The notes: generated by a model not told the origin, from the letters alone. 29,051 bases of DNA from Cymbomonas tetramitiformis (GCA_001247695.2 LGRX02015650.1:1-29051), one strand, 5' to 3'. Positions 1 through 9,977 are shown, counted from the stretch's first letter. Translations and numbers: made by a program.

Positions 1-170
1 CATGGTGAGCATAACAACACGGGGAGCACGGGGAGCATGATAGCACGCTGAGCACCGGGGAAATGACCACATGGTGAGCATGACAAGACAAGGAGCATGA
101 GCTGCACGGTGAGCACGGGGAGCATAAGCTGAATGGAGAGTATCGTGAGCATGGCAGCACACAGAGCATA
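1..170. repeat. Degenerate GAGCA(C/T)GGG-type minisatellite
   Basis: Short words such as CATGGTGAGCA, GGGGAGCA and GTGAGCA recur irregularly every 10-20 bases, for example near 1, 20, 32, 70, 90 and 110. This looks like a decayed minisatellite cut by the window edge. No ORF or RNA gene is recognisable in it. Confidence 0.5.
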
Positions 171-395
171 GGGCTAAAGGGGCACCACTGGTGTAGAATA
201 CGCACTATGCCGATAGCAGGTGGCCAATACCACCCGGACGCAGGTCGAAACCAAGGCGCACAACACGGGTAACGACACGAACTCAGGTACGAGCTGGTGA
301 AGAAGTACGAAGGTGAAGATGACGGTCTCCATGGTGCTGGTAGAAAAAATCCTGCAAACTCGCACTCGCCCGGCTTCCTAATAGGAAAATGCAAA
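171..395. other. No gene recognised
   Basis: Unique-looking DNA between two repeat tracts. The only sizeable open frame (minus strand, 63 codons) has no recognisable motif and I treat it as chance. Confidence 0.4.
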
Positions 396-875
396 TACCG
401 AAACCACATCTTACCGAAAACAAGACCATCCCTATAAACTAGCATCAACGCCCCCTACGATGTGGCAGGGCATGTGCCATGCCACACAAACCGTCGTGCC
501 ACACAAATTAGTCACCATACCTTATGGTTAGTATACCATGGAAAACCTTCACAACTTGTCATCATCCTAAAAGACAAAAATCTATTCCTAGACTACCGAA
601 ACCACATCTTTCCGAAAATATAGAACCTCCCCACAAACTTGCTTAGTACTGCCTCTTCCGTGTCATGCCACACAAACCGTCGTGCCACACAAATTAGTCA
701 CCCGTACCTTATGGTTGGTATGCCATGGAAAGCCTCCACAACTTCTCATCATACTAAAAGACAAACATTAATCGCTAGAATACCGAAACCACATCTTTCC
801 GAAAATATAGAACCTCCCCACAAACTTGCATTAGTACTGCCTCTTCCGTGCCATGCCACACAAAACATCGTGCCG
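396..875. repeat. Tandem repeat, ~187-198 bp unit, about 2.5 copies
   Basis: The phrase TACCGAAACCACATCTT starts copies at 396, 594 and 781, giving unit lengths of about 198 and 187 bp and a partial third copy. Each copy also carries CCATGCCACACAAA (near 478, 664 and 851) and, in the first two, the phrase CACAAATTAGTCACC. An apparent 90-codon ORF inside it follows the repeat and resembles no protein I know. It is satellite-like non-coding DNA. Confidence 0.8.
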
Positions 876-1719
876 CACTTTTGGAATACTCATATCGGGG
901 CGAAATCATGAAGGAAAGTTTCGCACCTTGAATATACAATATGCGCGTGAGTCTAATCGTGTAGCTCCTCGAGGATAGTCGCCAGTCTGCAAAATCCCGT
1001 TACATTTTTACTATCCATTTCCACAACGACCACGAAAAACAAGAAAGGTGAAACCCTTTAAAACGCCTTAAAGATAACGCGTTGTGAAAGATAGCATATA
1101 TCGAAGACCTTAGTTAACGAAGAACTTAGATCGCGAAGTACTCGAAAGCGTTATCCGATCGACGTAAACGACAGTAGTGTGATGGATATCACCTCGTAGT
1201 CTGCCATCAGGCGACAAGAATCCCAAGAAACCGCCATTAACACAAATACGGAGGAAACCAATTCCCTACGAAATCGAAGGTGACATACTACTATGCCACA
1301 ATCCTAAGATGTCCGCGCGACGAGAGTAAGAAGAAACACTATCTCATCGATGATATCTGTGATATTCTCTATCTTGAAAAGTCGCTCGCTCCCAATCAAT
1401 ATTCCATAGCATAACAATGTTGTGAAAAGCAGTATTCCAAAAAAGTCTCACGAGAGAGGCCATAATAGCTGCGCAAAACCCACCACATCCTGATCTCCGC
1501 GACATGCAGTGTCAGGCGCACCTTCAAACACCACAGGATCTGCTTCCACCTTTTTGCGCGTAAAATGTGTCGCTCGCTCGTAAGAGGTTGTGATATCAAT
1601 AGATTACTATTGCGGCTATTGCTGCAACTCCTTTCGCTTCCAGCCGCCGAAACTTTTTATTCGGCTGCTGCAACTTCAGCCCCGCGCTGGAGAGATTCGC
1701 ACTCGATTGATAGAGACTT
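876..1719. other. Intergenic DNA, nothing recognised
   Basis: No protein domain, RNA gene or clear repeat seen. Open frames are under 75 codons and unlike known proteins. The stretch ends at the target-site duplication of the hAT transposon. Confidence 0.5.
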
Positions 1720-1727
1720 GCAAATTT
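1720..1727. repeat. hAT target-site duplication, left copy
   Basis: GCAAATTT directly precedes the left terminus and is repeated exactly directly after the right terminus. Eight base pairs is the duplication length characteristic of hAT transposons. Confidence 0.95.
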
Positions 1728-1745
1728 CAGGGCCCTTCACAGGTA
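1728..1745. repeat. hAT left terminal inverted repeat
   Basis: CAGGGCCCTTCACAGGTA is the exact reverse complement of 5487-5504. The match breaks at the next base. A CAGGG start is usual for hAT ends. Confidence 0.95.
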
Positions 1746-1935
1746 CTAAAATACTCGGGTACTTTTGCCAGGTACAGGTACAAGGTAGTACCTTGTACCT
1801 GTACCTGTACCTGATTGGATGTACCTGTACCTGTACCTGTGCCCGATTTTCAGAAATGAAAGTACCTGGTACCTTACCTGAGGGCTAGGATTTTGCCAGG
1901 TACTACCTTTGTAAATCAGGTACAATTCAGGTACT
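1738..1935. repeat. hAT left subterminal GTACCTG/CAGGTAC array
   Basis: AGGTAC or its complement GTACCT occurs many times in both orientations, including runs of consecutive GTACCT hexamers near 1796-1815 and 1820-1843. Subterminal repeats of this kind are transposase-binding sites in characterised hAT elements such as Ac. That role is inferred here from position and from the matching array at the other end. Confidence 0.85.
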
Positions 1936-2083
1936 TATGTAATTATGGCATTACAGCATTAGTCGATTACTCGATTACATGGTTGCTTGGCAAAAACCCA
2001 AAAAACGTAAAAACCGGCCTGCATGGCAACTGTCAATTGTCAAAGGGTCAATCAACAATCATACAATTATTCAATTAACAATC

Positions 2084-4509
2084 ATGGCTGATCCACAGCC
2101 TACAGTCGGGAAGGATACGTCCGAGACAGAGGGTTCAGAGGCTCAGGTCACTGCAAGTTCAGTTCAGTCTTCAGGAAACAGCACTATCGCCGGTGGAGCG
2201 ACCTCTGTTGAAGCGAGTGCCGACGGTGACGGCGCGGGGAAGTCGGCTGATGCGTCCGCTTTAGTATTTCCAGCCGTTGGAAGCGTTTTTCGTTGTCGCG
2301 ACCGCAATTCGGAAGAGTATGAAGTCACCGTTTGCGAGAGCCTTGGCAAGAATGGTAAGCCCTTACATTCTAAGTACTGGAAATATGTCATATGTTTTGC
2401 GCCAGCTCTTCCCATCTCCGGCAAGGACGCAATGTGTATTTGTACAGAGAACACTGCCAAGACAACTTGTGGCACGCTGCTTAAGCACGAGCCGCGTTTC
2501 TCCAGCACTGGTAACCTGATCAAACACTTCAAGGCTTGTCATCCCGCCACCACATTGCGCGTTCAGATGGACAGTGTTAAGAGTGATGTAGGCAAGGAGA
2601 TGAAGGCTAAGGCCGCCCAGGATGCTGTTCAGAATTCCAGCTTCGAGAAGTTAGGGGTAGTTCCGGAGGAGCGGTGGAGCGCTCACTGCCAAACTCAGTA
2701 AAGACACCAGAGCGTTTCACACCCGTAATTTCGTAGTTATGTGTGCAGTAGATCTTAGATCTTCGCCCTTTAGAGATGCGCTATGGAGTAGGCTACAAGT
2801 TTTACATGGCTGGGTTCAATTCGCGCTGGGCCACAGAGGCTCCACACCATACCACTCTTGAGAAAACTCTGTTGGAGGAGTACAGTGCCGCACAGTCGGA
2901 AGCTGCTGGGAAAATAAAAGAGCAGCTGCAATATGTGAAATATGGACCAGGGTTACATGGTCAGTTGGATCTCTGGACTTCTTCTAATGGCGAGCCATAT
3001 GGGGCGTTCGCTGTTTGCTACGTGGACCCTGCGTCTGGCGAGCGTGTGCGCATCTGTTTGGCGGTCCGCTTATTTCCAGGCGAACACACCGCAGCAGACT
3101 GTACCGCCTGGATAAAGCAGGTGTGCTCTGACTTTGACATGGACCCAGAGACCTTGGTGGAGGTGTTTGTTGCTGGCACCACTGATGGTGCTGGCAAAGA
3201 GCTCAACGCCTTTGCGAAGGAGTTGGGTATCCCAGCTAAGATCTGCCTTGGACATCGCTTGAACACGACGGTGCAGTGGGGCACTGGACTTGCTGGGACT
3301 CCTGCCAGTGGCGTTAGGCTGGGGACAGCGAAAAACCCCAAGATGCGCCTACTCATAGGCCGCGCCGCTGCTCTGGTGGGACATTTTGCTCACTCGCCCA
3401 AGGCTACGGGGAAGTTCAAGTCCGTGATGCTTGCGTTGTATGACGACTATCAAGAGCTTGATAGTCGCAACGACACCAGGTGGAGCTCCACTTTCAAGAT
3501 GTTGGCGAAGCTGTGGCGGTTGCGAACTGCTATCGTGTGCTACTTCACCTTGCACGATGGCGACAACAAGGTGCAGCTGACCCTTGCTGAGTGGAATGAG
3601 GTCAGGGCGTGCGTGGGGATCCTTCAACCCCATCACGAGGTGCACAATGATATCCAGGGAGGCAGCATGAGCTTCGTGGCGAGCACGATCGAGGCCTTGG
3701 CGGAGACCAAGGATATGGTGAACGCGGACACTTTCGAGTTGTCCTCTGCCAGGGGGTGTGAGCTGTCCCCTATGGGGGAGATCCTCAATGAGGAGGACGT
3801 GGAGCAGTTCGAGTTGGTGGAGTTTGAAGAACTCCCTGAGGTTTGTCAAACTCTTGTACTTGTGCTTCGTGAGAAGTACGAGGAGTATGAGCTGGGTATG
3901 CCCGTCACTAGGCAGGACCGTATTTGCTGTGCACTGCACCCCACTTTCCCTTGGCAGGATGACGACGTGAGGGCCCTTGCTTTCCCGGATCTTGCGGAGG
4001 AGGTGGAGAAGGCCCGCCCTTTTTTTGAGAAGGTGAAGGAGGAGGATCTGGTCAACCGAGATCCTGAAAGGAGCCCCGAGCAGAAAAAGGTAAAGTTCTC
4101 GGCTCGGGAGCGCTACCGTGACCAAGTGGCAAGGCGCAAGCTGGTCTTGTCATCCAGCCCGGCGGTTGGTGCAATTGCACCGGCAGCAGCAGCACCAGCG
4201 GGAACCCCAACGGAGGTGGACAGGTACAAGTATCTGGTGGACAACAATCTGTTTGAAGTAGACCCCGAGCACCATCTTGGCAAAGTGTGGTCGAAGGCAG
4301 AAACCAAGAAGAACTTCCCTGTGTTGCACGTGGTGGCTATCTGCTATCTGGCCATTGACCCCACAAGTTGTGAGGTAGAACGCATATTCTCTTCTGCTGG
4401 GCGCTTGTTGGACCACCTGCGGGCTAGCACGTCTCCTTGGAAGGTGGAGGCAATGTTGTTTCTGCACCGCAACCGGCATCTTGTGAAAGGACTGAATGAA
4501 ATGATTTAA
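2084..4509 (+). pseudogene. hAT transposase with BED-type zinc finger, two frameshifts
   Basis: The natural start is the ATG at 2084 (context ATCATGGCT). The first segment (2084-2701) has an acidic Ser/Ala-rich N-terminus and a BED-like finger: a conserved aromatic region, Cys residues, then STGNLIKHFKACH. The homology then moves to another frame, which carries AVDLRSSPF (the hAT ICVDLRPF-type block), and again to the frame of 2776-4509. In that last 577-aa block I see D65 (QLDLWTSS), D137 (GTTDGAGKEL) followed by C157/H160, and the C-terminal hAT dimerisation block with CEVERIFSSAGRL (Glu near 535). The frame changes fall near 2680 and 2778, and no convincing splice sites explain them. Family assignment is secure. 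Activity of this copy is doubtful. Confidence 0.92.
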
Positions 4510-4773
4510 CTTGAGCTTCCAACTTTGAGCTTGGTAAGCTTTGAACAGTGACTTGTGTAGTTATGTCAACAGTGTCGGGCATCACACATAAGTGTGAATA
4601 GCTGAATATGTGTGCAGTGTGTATGATAACCAAGTGGTTCATAATATATGTAAGCCTTTTGGGAACTTTATCTCACAACCTAGATGCAATTCGGAATGCA
4701 GTTTAGATAGCCTTGTTGACGGAGAGAGATATAATGATATATATGTTTGTGTGTGTGTGTGTGCATCGATATA
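4510..4773. other. hAT 3' non-coding region with TG microsatellite
   Basis: Non-coding tail between the transposase stop and the large duplication. TGTAA near 4648 could serve as a poly(A) signal. A TG dinucleotide run lies near 4745-4763. The stretch near 4594-4683 (GTGAATAGCTGAATA ... CTCACAACCT) resembles a diverged earlier copy of the duplicated unit that follows. Confidence 0.5.
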
Positions 4774-5262
4774 ACGGAGCATATCGGATCGATATCGGGT
4801 ACGTAGATCACATAACTGAATTAACTGTGAATAGCTGAATAGCGGTGAATAATATATATGCCTGTTAGGAATAATACCTCACAACCTGGTGTGAATATCT
4901 GAATAATATGTATCGGTTTGCTGTGTAGAATGTACGTATATTATCTTGTATTATCACGGCGGGTATCGATCGATATGTGTACGTCTCCGCGTCTCCGCGT
5001 CTTGGCGTGGTCAACTTAACGGAGCAAATCGGATCGATATCGGGTAGATCACATAACGGAATAAACTGTGAATAGCTCAATAGCGGTGAATAATATATAT
5101 AAGCCTGTTAGGAATAATACCTCACAACCTGGTGTGAATATCTGAATAATATATATCGGTCTGCTGTGTAGAATGTACGTATATTATCTTATATTATCAC
5201 GGCGGGTATCGATCGATATGTGTACGTCTCCGCGTCTCCGCGTCTCGGCGTGGTGCCCGCAT
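4774..5262. repeat. Tandem duplication of ~245 bp inside the hAT element
   Basis: Unit 1 starts at ACGGAGCATATCGGATCG (4774) and unit 2 at ACGGAGCAAATCGGATCG (5019). The units share long blocks, including CTCACAACCTGGTGTGAATA, ATTATCACGGCGGGTATCGA and the double GTCTCCGC motif, with scattered substitutions. Non-coding. Confidence 0.85.
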
Positions 5263-5315
5263 AGCGACGGCGTGTATGCACACCTCCGCGGTCACTTAAT
5301 AGCGCAAAAACTAAA

Positions 5316-5495
5316 AAGTACCTGTAAAGTACCTGAAATTCAAAGGTAGTACCTGGTACCTTACCTGTGCACCACCCCCAAGTACCTGTACCTTACCTGT
5401 GCCTACTTGTTCCCGACCCCAAAGTACCTGTACCTGTACCTGATCCCAAACTTCCAAGGGCCCAAAGTACCTGAAGGTAAAGGTACTACCTGTGA
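5316..5495. repeat. hAT right subterminal GTACCTG array
   Basis: Dense GTACCT/AGGTAC words, including consecutive hexamers near 5424-5441, mirror the left-end array. Likely transposase-binding region by analogy with other hAT elements. Confidence 0.85.
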
Positions 5496-5504
5496 AGGGC
5501 CCTG
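5487..5504. repeat. hAT right terminal inverted repeat
   Basis: Exact reverse complement of 1728-1745, ending GGGCCCTG, followed at once by the target duplication. Confidence 0.95.
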
Positions 5505-5512
5505 GCAAATTT
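5505..5512. repeat. hAT target-site duplication, right copy
   Basis: GCAAATTT, identical to 1720-1727. Confidence 0.95.
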
Positions 5513-6163
5513 GCTTTTTATTTTAAATTTGTTTTTCGTGAGAAAAACGCAGCATAATTCGAATGCACGCCTTCACAGTGCCAAACCGATCGACTGTCCG
5601 AGTGCGTCCTCCATAATGACGTGGAACTGACGTCAGCGTTGTTCCTGTCCTCCGCGGTCTTCGAACCTGTCCTCGGTGCCTTGACATGTATGAGTTTGGG
5701 GGGACGAACATCGATTCGGCACAATTTCGCATGTCGATCGCGTATATCTTGTATCTATATCAATATGCGGTTTGCGCCCCTCTGCCCGCCCTTCCCGTCA
5801 CCCGTGTCCGTGCCGCTCGCCACCCGACCGACTGCGCACTCTCGTCTCTGCACTCTCATCACTCTGCCCTCTCGACTGTCGACCCTCGCCTGTGACACCC
5901 TTTCCGTTTCGGTTTGTGATCTCGATGTTTCAGTCGTCGGCCATCGCATGTTGCCACGTCGCTTCTGGCAAATCCCAGATCCTGTTTATGGGTCCCTTAG
6001 CAAACGCTGAGGGCCGATGAGTGTTTCCTCCGATTTCGTCTCTCGATCTGTCCATCTTAATCGTTTGAAGTCGAACTGGAACTTCGCCACTTTCTTCAAC
6101 CACGTCTAAGTGTCAGTAATCTGCTTTGATTTCTCGGTGAATTTCTGTTGGAACTGTACAACT
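5513..6163 (+). promoter_or_regulatory. Upstream region of the plastid-protein gene, with ACGT-core motifs
   Basis: This stretch separates the hAT element from the host gene start. It holds the palindrome TGACGTCA (5628-5635) and TGACGTGG (5617-5624), both classic ACGT-core bZIP-binding words, and a TATATC tract near 5742. Pyrimidine-rich sequence follows, which may be 5' untranslated. No coding sequence is recognised. The promoter role is inferred from position and motifs only. Confidence 0.4.
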
Positions 6164-6860
6164 ATGGCAGCTATCCGTATGGCCACTGTAGCAGGCATTG
6201 CCCTTCCTGCTCAAAGAGCTTCCATGAACTCCTCCAAGACAACCTCACGCGTCCCCTTCGCGAAGGCCCGGAGAACACGCGAAGTGAAGAGCTCCCGCGG
6301 CACCATCGTCAAGGCTCTCAACAATCCAGATGAGCCTCAGAAGAAGCTAACTCGCGAATCTGAGCCTGATCAGTGAGTGCAATGGCTGCCTGCACAGCAC
6401 CCGACTTGCACAACCCTGCCAAACCAACGGCACTCTGACACTTCGGACTGGTGAAATACCGCAGGTATTGGATGTCCGAGATGGAAAAGGAGGGCAAGTC
6501 TCCTTTTCAAGATCCGGTGTTTATCTCCGCCTCCTATTCCGTTTTGTCCGTTTAAAGTACTCTGTGGGCGGTGCTCACTCTGCGTTGTGGTCCCAACCCG
6601 GTAGATGGCGATCGCTGCATTGACTGGTCTCATTGTTCCCTTCACCATTCTAGGTACGTGATCTTTAGATTTTCCTGCAGTGACTATGAAAGAGTATAAT
6701 TGGGTTTCCCAAACATGCCAACCAGACGAAACACGCTTTTGTTGCACTAAACTGCAACAAGGGCAGAGTTGGTGGCGCTTCTCTTATGTCTCGCGCCTAA
6801 CTCATAAGTGTATCTTGCGCAGCTATCGCTATTGCAAGTGGGTATATCGAGCTGCAGTAA
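6164..6860 (+). CDS. Predicted plastid-targeted single-span membrane protein, 4 exons, 115 aa
   Basis: I build this gene from exons 6164-6372, 6465-6516, 6605-6653 and 6823-6860. The introns start GTGAGT, GTGTTT and GTACGT and end CAG, TAG and CAG, and all junctions keep one frame to a TAA stop. The N-terminus (MAAIRMATVAGIALPAQRAS, then Ser/Thr/Arg-rich, few acids) looks like a chloroplast transit peptide. A charged linker follows, with YWMSEMEKEGKSPFQDP encoded by exon 2. Exons 3-4 encode one hydrophobic helix (AIAALTGLIVPFTILAIAIA) and a short tail ending YIELQ. The start ATG has G at +4. The architecture resembles small nuclear-encoded thylakoid subunits, but I do not recognise the family. 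It lacks the ExxNGR motif of one-helix light-harvesting-like proteins. Three TGTAA motifs lie about 290 bp downstream. Confidence 0.75.
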
Positions 6861-7150
6861 ATAAGCAGCACTTCAGCGGCGAGCCTATCGCCCGGTCAAC
6901 GCTCAAGCTGTTGGAGTGTGCGTCATATCGGATACCCCCAGCTACCACACGTCTAATTTGTCCCTCCCAGAATGTTCCGCATATGACATGCTTTTAGAAA
7001 CTTATCTAGGCACCTATCGCTGAAGAGATTTCTCGCATGACAGCTAGATGAGGAAAAAGGACGTTTTCACGCAGGTTCGCCCGTCGAGCTGTTATTCACA
7101 CAGACCCAAGTTCCAATAGACACAGCTTTTTTACTGGTTTGTGGGTTGGT

Positions 7151-7174
7151 TGTAATTGTTGTAATATTTTGTAA
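7151..7174 (+). terminator. Cluster of three TGTAA poly(A)-type signals
   Basis: TGTAA occurs at 7151, 7160 and 7170, downstream of the spliced gene on the same strand. TGTAA is the usual poly(A) signal in chlorophyte algae. It would give a 3' UTR of roughly 300 bases, which is normal for such genes. Confidence 0.5.
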
Positions 7175-8030
7175 GTCATATTCACAGGATCAAAATTCTT
7201 TTGCTCAGCCGTGTTTGCGAGGACTTGTCACGACTTAGCACTCACTCAGTCTATATCGCGTCTATCTGGATAGGCGTTTCAAGCGAAAGCCCGCGCCAAC
7301 CTTACGGTCGGTGTGCGCATTGCACGCGTGTCCATTTTAGTACCTTGCTGTTTACGCAGTCTGCAACAGAGGACTCTTCCGAATTCTCTTTCATGTGGGA
7401 TGTACACTCCTCGCCGTGGACACCTAAGTCTTATCCGTTACGTTTTGTGAGAAAAGGTCGCTGCGTTTTGAAGTTTTTTTGTAATGTATTGAATGGTTAT
7501 GGTAAATGGCCGTGTGATTTTGTGACTTTTGAGGGAATGTTCCCATTATATTATGTTTGATTAGGAGGGTTCTATCAGGGCCCCACATAATGTAAGGTAC
7601 ATAAAAGGGTTCCATTAGGAGAGTTGTTATAATGTTGCTTGTGCACCATATGTGAGAAGAGGCCCGTGTTATCCGCTTATCCCTACAGTCGGGCAACTCA
7701 AGAAGACATGCGATCTTGAGGTCTTCCCGATAGAGCTCTACATTCAGGAAAACGCTTAAAAGGCATGCCGAAGACTCCAGGGATGTCTTGATTTGTCCAC
7801 GTTTTGGGCATGTCCTATGAATCAACCCGAGCGACGAAACAGCTTAAGCGTTTCATAAAGCCCCTTGATTCAATTAAGGTTTCATATGGCAAGCATTGCA
7901 GTAGTGCGGCATATATCTTAGAGACTATAACTAGTATTGAGGATTTTCACTGTTTGAGAAGCGTCCATACCAAACACACCGTTCGTCGGAGTATACAATG
8001 TGGCCCTGAGTAGGTCACGACCACATAACT
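7175..8030. other. Intergenic DNA, no gene supported
   Basis: Open frames of up to about 130 codons exist on both strands (for example plus 7201-7560 and minus 7424-7825), but they overlap, show no domain, signal or repeat architecture, and have no convincing splice context. I see no RNA gene here. Confidence 0.4.
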
Positions 8031-8082
8031 TGACCTCATGCCCTCTAGTGCATTTGCTCTACCACCGAGCTATCCGCAGCGA
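8031..8082 (-). pseudogene. tRNA relic or tRNA-derived SINE head (D-arm and anticodon-arm half)
   Basis: Read on the minus strand, TAGCTCGGTGGTAGAGC forms a perfect tRNA D-arm and A-box. ATGC/GCAT then pair around a loop containing CTAGAG. No matching acceptor 3' strand and only a corrupted B-box-like GAGGTCAAGT follow, so this is not a functional tRNA. A dead tRNA copy or the head of a SINE are both possible. Confidence 0.4.
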
Positions 8083-8868
8083 CTTATCGATGTTCAAGCT
8101 CGATCCTCTTGTGGCGCTCATTCAGTTCAGATACTCATACATATCTAAGATCGATTATGCCATCGACGATGACTTACCGACATCGCGAATGCGGGCGTCT
8201 TGCCATCTTTCGATCTCTGACATATATCGAATGAGTTTAGTGCTCATAAATTCCTAGTAGTGTTATTCAGTACGCGATGACTAGTCCCGAGGATACTTGT
8301 TTATCCCGAGGTTGCTAATTTGCTCGTGTCAATTGTTAACGCATAGAAATGACCAACGATGTCCTTGTGAAAACGGAGTTATAGTGCACTGTAAAATATC
8401 ACGAACAGAGTAATGTATGATTGTATGTATGTGTGTGTGTGTGTATGCATATATTTCCTATGGCAATCGTGGTTGAAGAATCAGCAGTATTACTTCATTC
8501 ATTCGACAAGTATTTTATTTCCATGGGCTACAATATGTATTGCAACATGCCTTTTCAGAGATGTTTGTCGATCCCTCTGTTTTAAAAAAGTTTTACGGCA
8601 TTCTTTCATGATTATTCTTGCACGATACACAATTTAGAGAGAGAGAGAGAGAGAGAGAGAGATGTACGATTTCCTCATTGGGTACGTTTGATACGGATGT
8701 GATGCCAAGATCATGAGCACCGAGTGTACGGTATCATACATCATATTTGTTCGTATCGATCATCCCTTTGGGGACACACATGCTATCTCCCGCTCAGCGC
8801 AATAACCTCAGCCAGCAACCAGCCCATCGCGCCCGTCTCAGCCTTTGGCAAACACCCCAGGTAGCACT
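8083..8868. other. Gene-empty DNA with microsatellites
   Basis: No gene recognised. It contains a TATG/TG run (about 8413-8446) and a perfect AG repeat of about 13 units at 8636-8662. Confidence 0.5.
8636..8662. repeat. (AG)n microsatellite
   Basis: Uninterrupted AG dinucleotides for 27 bases. Confidence 0.95.
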
Positions 8869-8871
8869 TCA

Positions 8872-9012
8872 TTTTTGTCGCATGATCTTTTATTTTTGTC
8901 GCACCATGCGACATATCAGATATTTTCTGGGACGACAAAAGTGAGTACGGTACTCATTGTTGTCGCAGTGCGACAACAGTGAGCGTGTTATTCATTATTG
9001 TCGCAGCGACAA
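8872..9012. repeat. Cluster of short TGTCGCA/TGCGACA palindromes
   Basis: Three hairpins are built from the same word: TGTCGCA-CCA-TGCGACA (8897-8913), a 10-bp-arm palindrome with a one-base centre (8958-8978, extendable to 15-bp arms with one mismatch), and TTGTCGC-A-GCGACAA (8998-9012). Unpaired copies of TTTTTGTCGCA (8872) and GACGACAAAA (8931) lie beside them. Confidence 0.8.
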
Positions 9013-9337
9013 AAAGAAGACTGATATTTATCGACAGAATCTAGAAAAGTTATATAAAAGATTATGACTGTAAACATAATATTACAGTTTACGGAAGAAA
9101 CAATTTTGACTCGCTGGCATATTCAAACTAACTAACAATCGGCAGGAGAATGTGCTCACGTTAGCACAGCATGATTCTGTTTTCTACTCTGTTTTCATTA
9201 CATTACTATGCATATACATCTTTACAATAATTGTGCAGTGCATACTATTTCGAATATGAAGTCACAGCTATGAACAAAACAAATCCTATCAAGGAGTGAC
9301 TTCTGAAATCCAAAAGCTAAGCAGGATGATGGGCACA
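9013..9337. other. AT-rich intergenic DNA, nothing recognised
   Basis: No gene, RNA or ordered repeat seen. Confidence 0.4.
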
Positions 9338-9592
9338 GCAACATGCAATTCGCCAGCGATGAAAGTAAAACTGAAATACCTGCACACAGCGAGCGCTAAA
9401 ACGTCAGAACGAAGTGAAAAAATATTGCAAAAATCATAAAAACATTCAGGCAAACAAACATTCGAAAACAATAAGCAAAATAGCTCAAAATACACTCTTC
9501 ACAAATTCCACACGGCAACATGCGTCTCGCCAACGAGCATAAAAGATTTGAAAAACCTGCACGCAGTAAACGCAGACAAGTCAGAAATACGA
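9338..9592. repeat. Diverged duplication, ~77 bp copies offset by 177 bp
   Basis: Two copies begin GCAACATGC, at 9338-9414 and 9515-9592. Each continues through TCGCCA(A/G)CGA, an AAA-rich stretch, ACCTGCAC(A/G)CAG and a GTCAGAA(A/C) end. The copies have drifted considerably. Non-coding. Confidence 0.6.
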
Positions 9593-9737
9593 TGAAACGA
9601 CATAACCAGCTGCACACGCCACGGGAAACAGCACACACGCGAAACAAGCAATCAGGAAGGCAAGCAGGCATTCAGCAATGCGGCGAAACAGGAAACAGCG
9701 AACAAATATCCTGCAAAATTACAGAGAGCAAAGTCAG

Positions 9738-9790
9738 TGAGAGCGGTGGGACTCGAACCCACGGTGCACAATCTGTGCAGGTACCGCCCT
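9738..9790 (-). pseudogene. 3' fragment of a tRNA gene (T-arm / B-box)
   Basis: On the minus strand GTGGG-TTCGAGT-CCCAC forms a perfect 5-bp, 7-base-loop T-arm with the canonical B-box, followed by CGCTCTCA like an acceptor 3' strand. A TGCAC-AATCT-GTGCA hairpin (9765-9779 on plus) lies before it. No matching 5' acceptor (GAGAGCG) or D-arm is found upstream, so this is a fragment or a SINE-like relic. Confidence 0.4.
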
Positions 9791-9912
9791 CGGAAGAAAA
9801 GCACACAACAGGAGAAACGAACAGAACGAATACGAAACAGGCGCTCGAAAACCAATAGTAAATTCCTGCAAAATATCAGTCAGTGAAAAGCTTGTGACAA
9901 CATCAAAACCGT

Positions 9913-9931
9913 CGGGCTGCGGCACAGCCCG
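9913..9931. repeat. Small GC hairpin
   Basis: CGGGCTG / CAGCCCG, 7-bp arms with a 5-base loop. No neighbouring gene gives it a function. Confidence 0.6.
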
Positions 9932-9977
9932 TCAGCCGGCCTACAAGAACGAATGCCGTCTACGAAGAAATCTAAGT

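Larger units (their letters stand above)
1728..5504 (+). mobile_element. Complete hAT DNA transposon, 3.8 kb
   Basis: The element has perfect 18-bp terminal inverted repeats beginning CAGGGCCCTTC (1728-1745 and 5487-5504), an exact 8-bp target duplication, and one plus-strand transposase gene with a BED-type finger and hAT catalytic/dimerisation domains. Both ends are packed with AGGTAC/GTACCTG words in long arrays. The region downstream of the gene contains a ~245-bp tandem duplication. The ends and target duplication are undamaged, which points to fairly recent insertion, but the transposase reading frame is interrupted twice. This copy may therefore depend on transposase supplied from elsewhere, unless the breaks are sequencing errors. 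Confidence 0.95.

Noticed and set aside
639..911. 90-codon plus-strand ORF
   Set aside because: It follows the ~190-bp tandem repeat and has no protein-like features.
1565..1888. 107-codon plus-strand ORF at the hAT left end
   Set aside because: It crosses the transposon boundary and is made of translated GTACCTG repeats.
3349..4125. 258-codon minus-strand ORF
   Set aside because: It is a shadow of the hAT transposase gene, with no domain and with low-complexity content typical of antisense frames.
7201..7825. Overlapping ORFs of 119 (plus) and 133 (minus) codons
   Set aside because: Neither shows a recognisable domain, start context or splice pattern, and they overlap each other.
8031..8082. 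Functional tRNA gene
   Set aside because: It has no acceptor 3' strand and no proper T-arm, so only the 5' half is recognisable.
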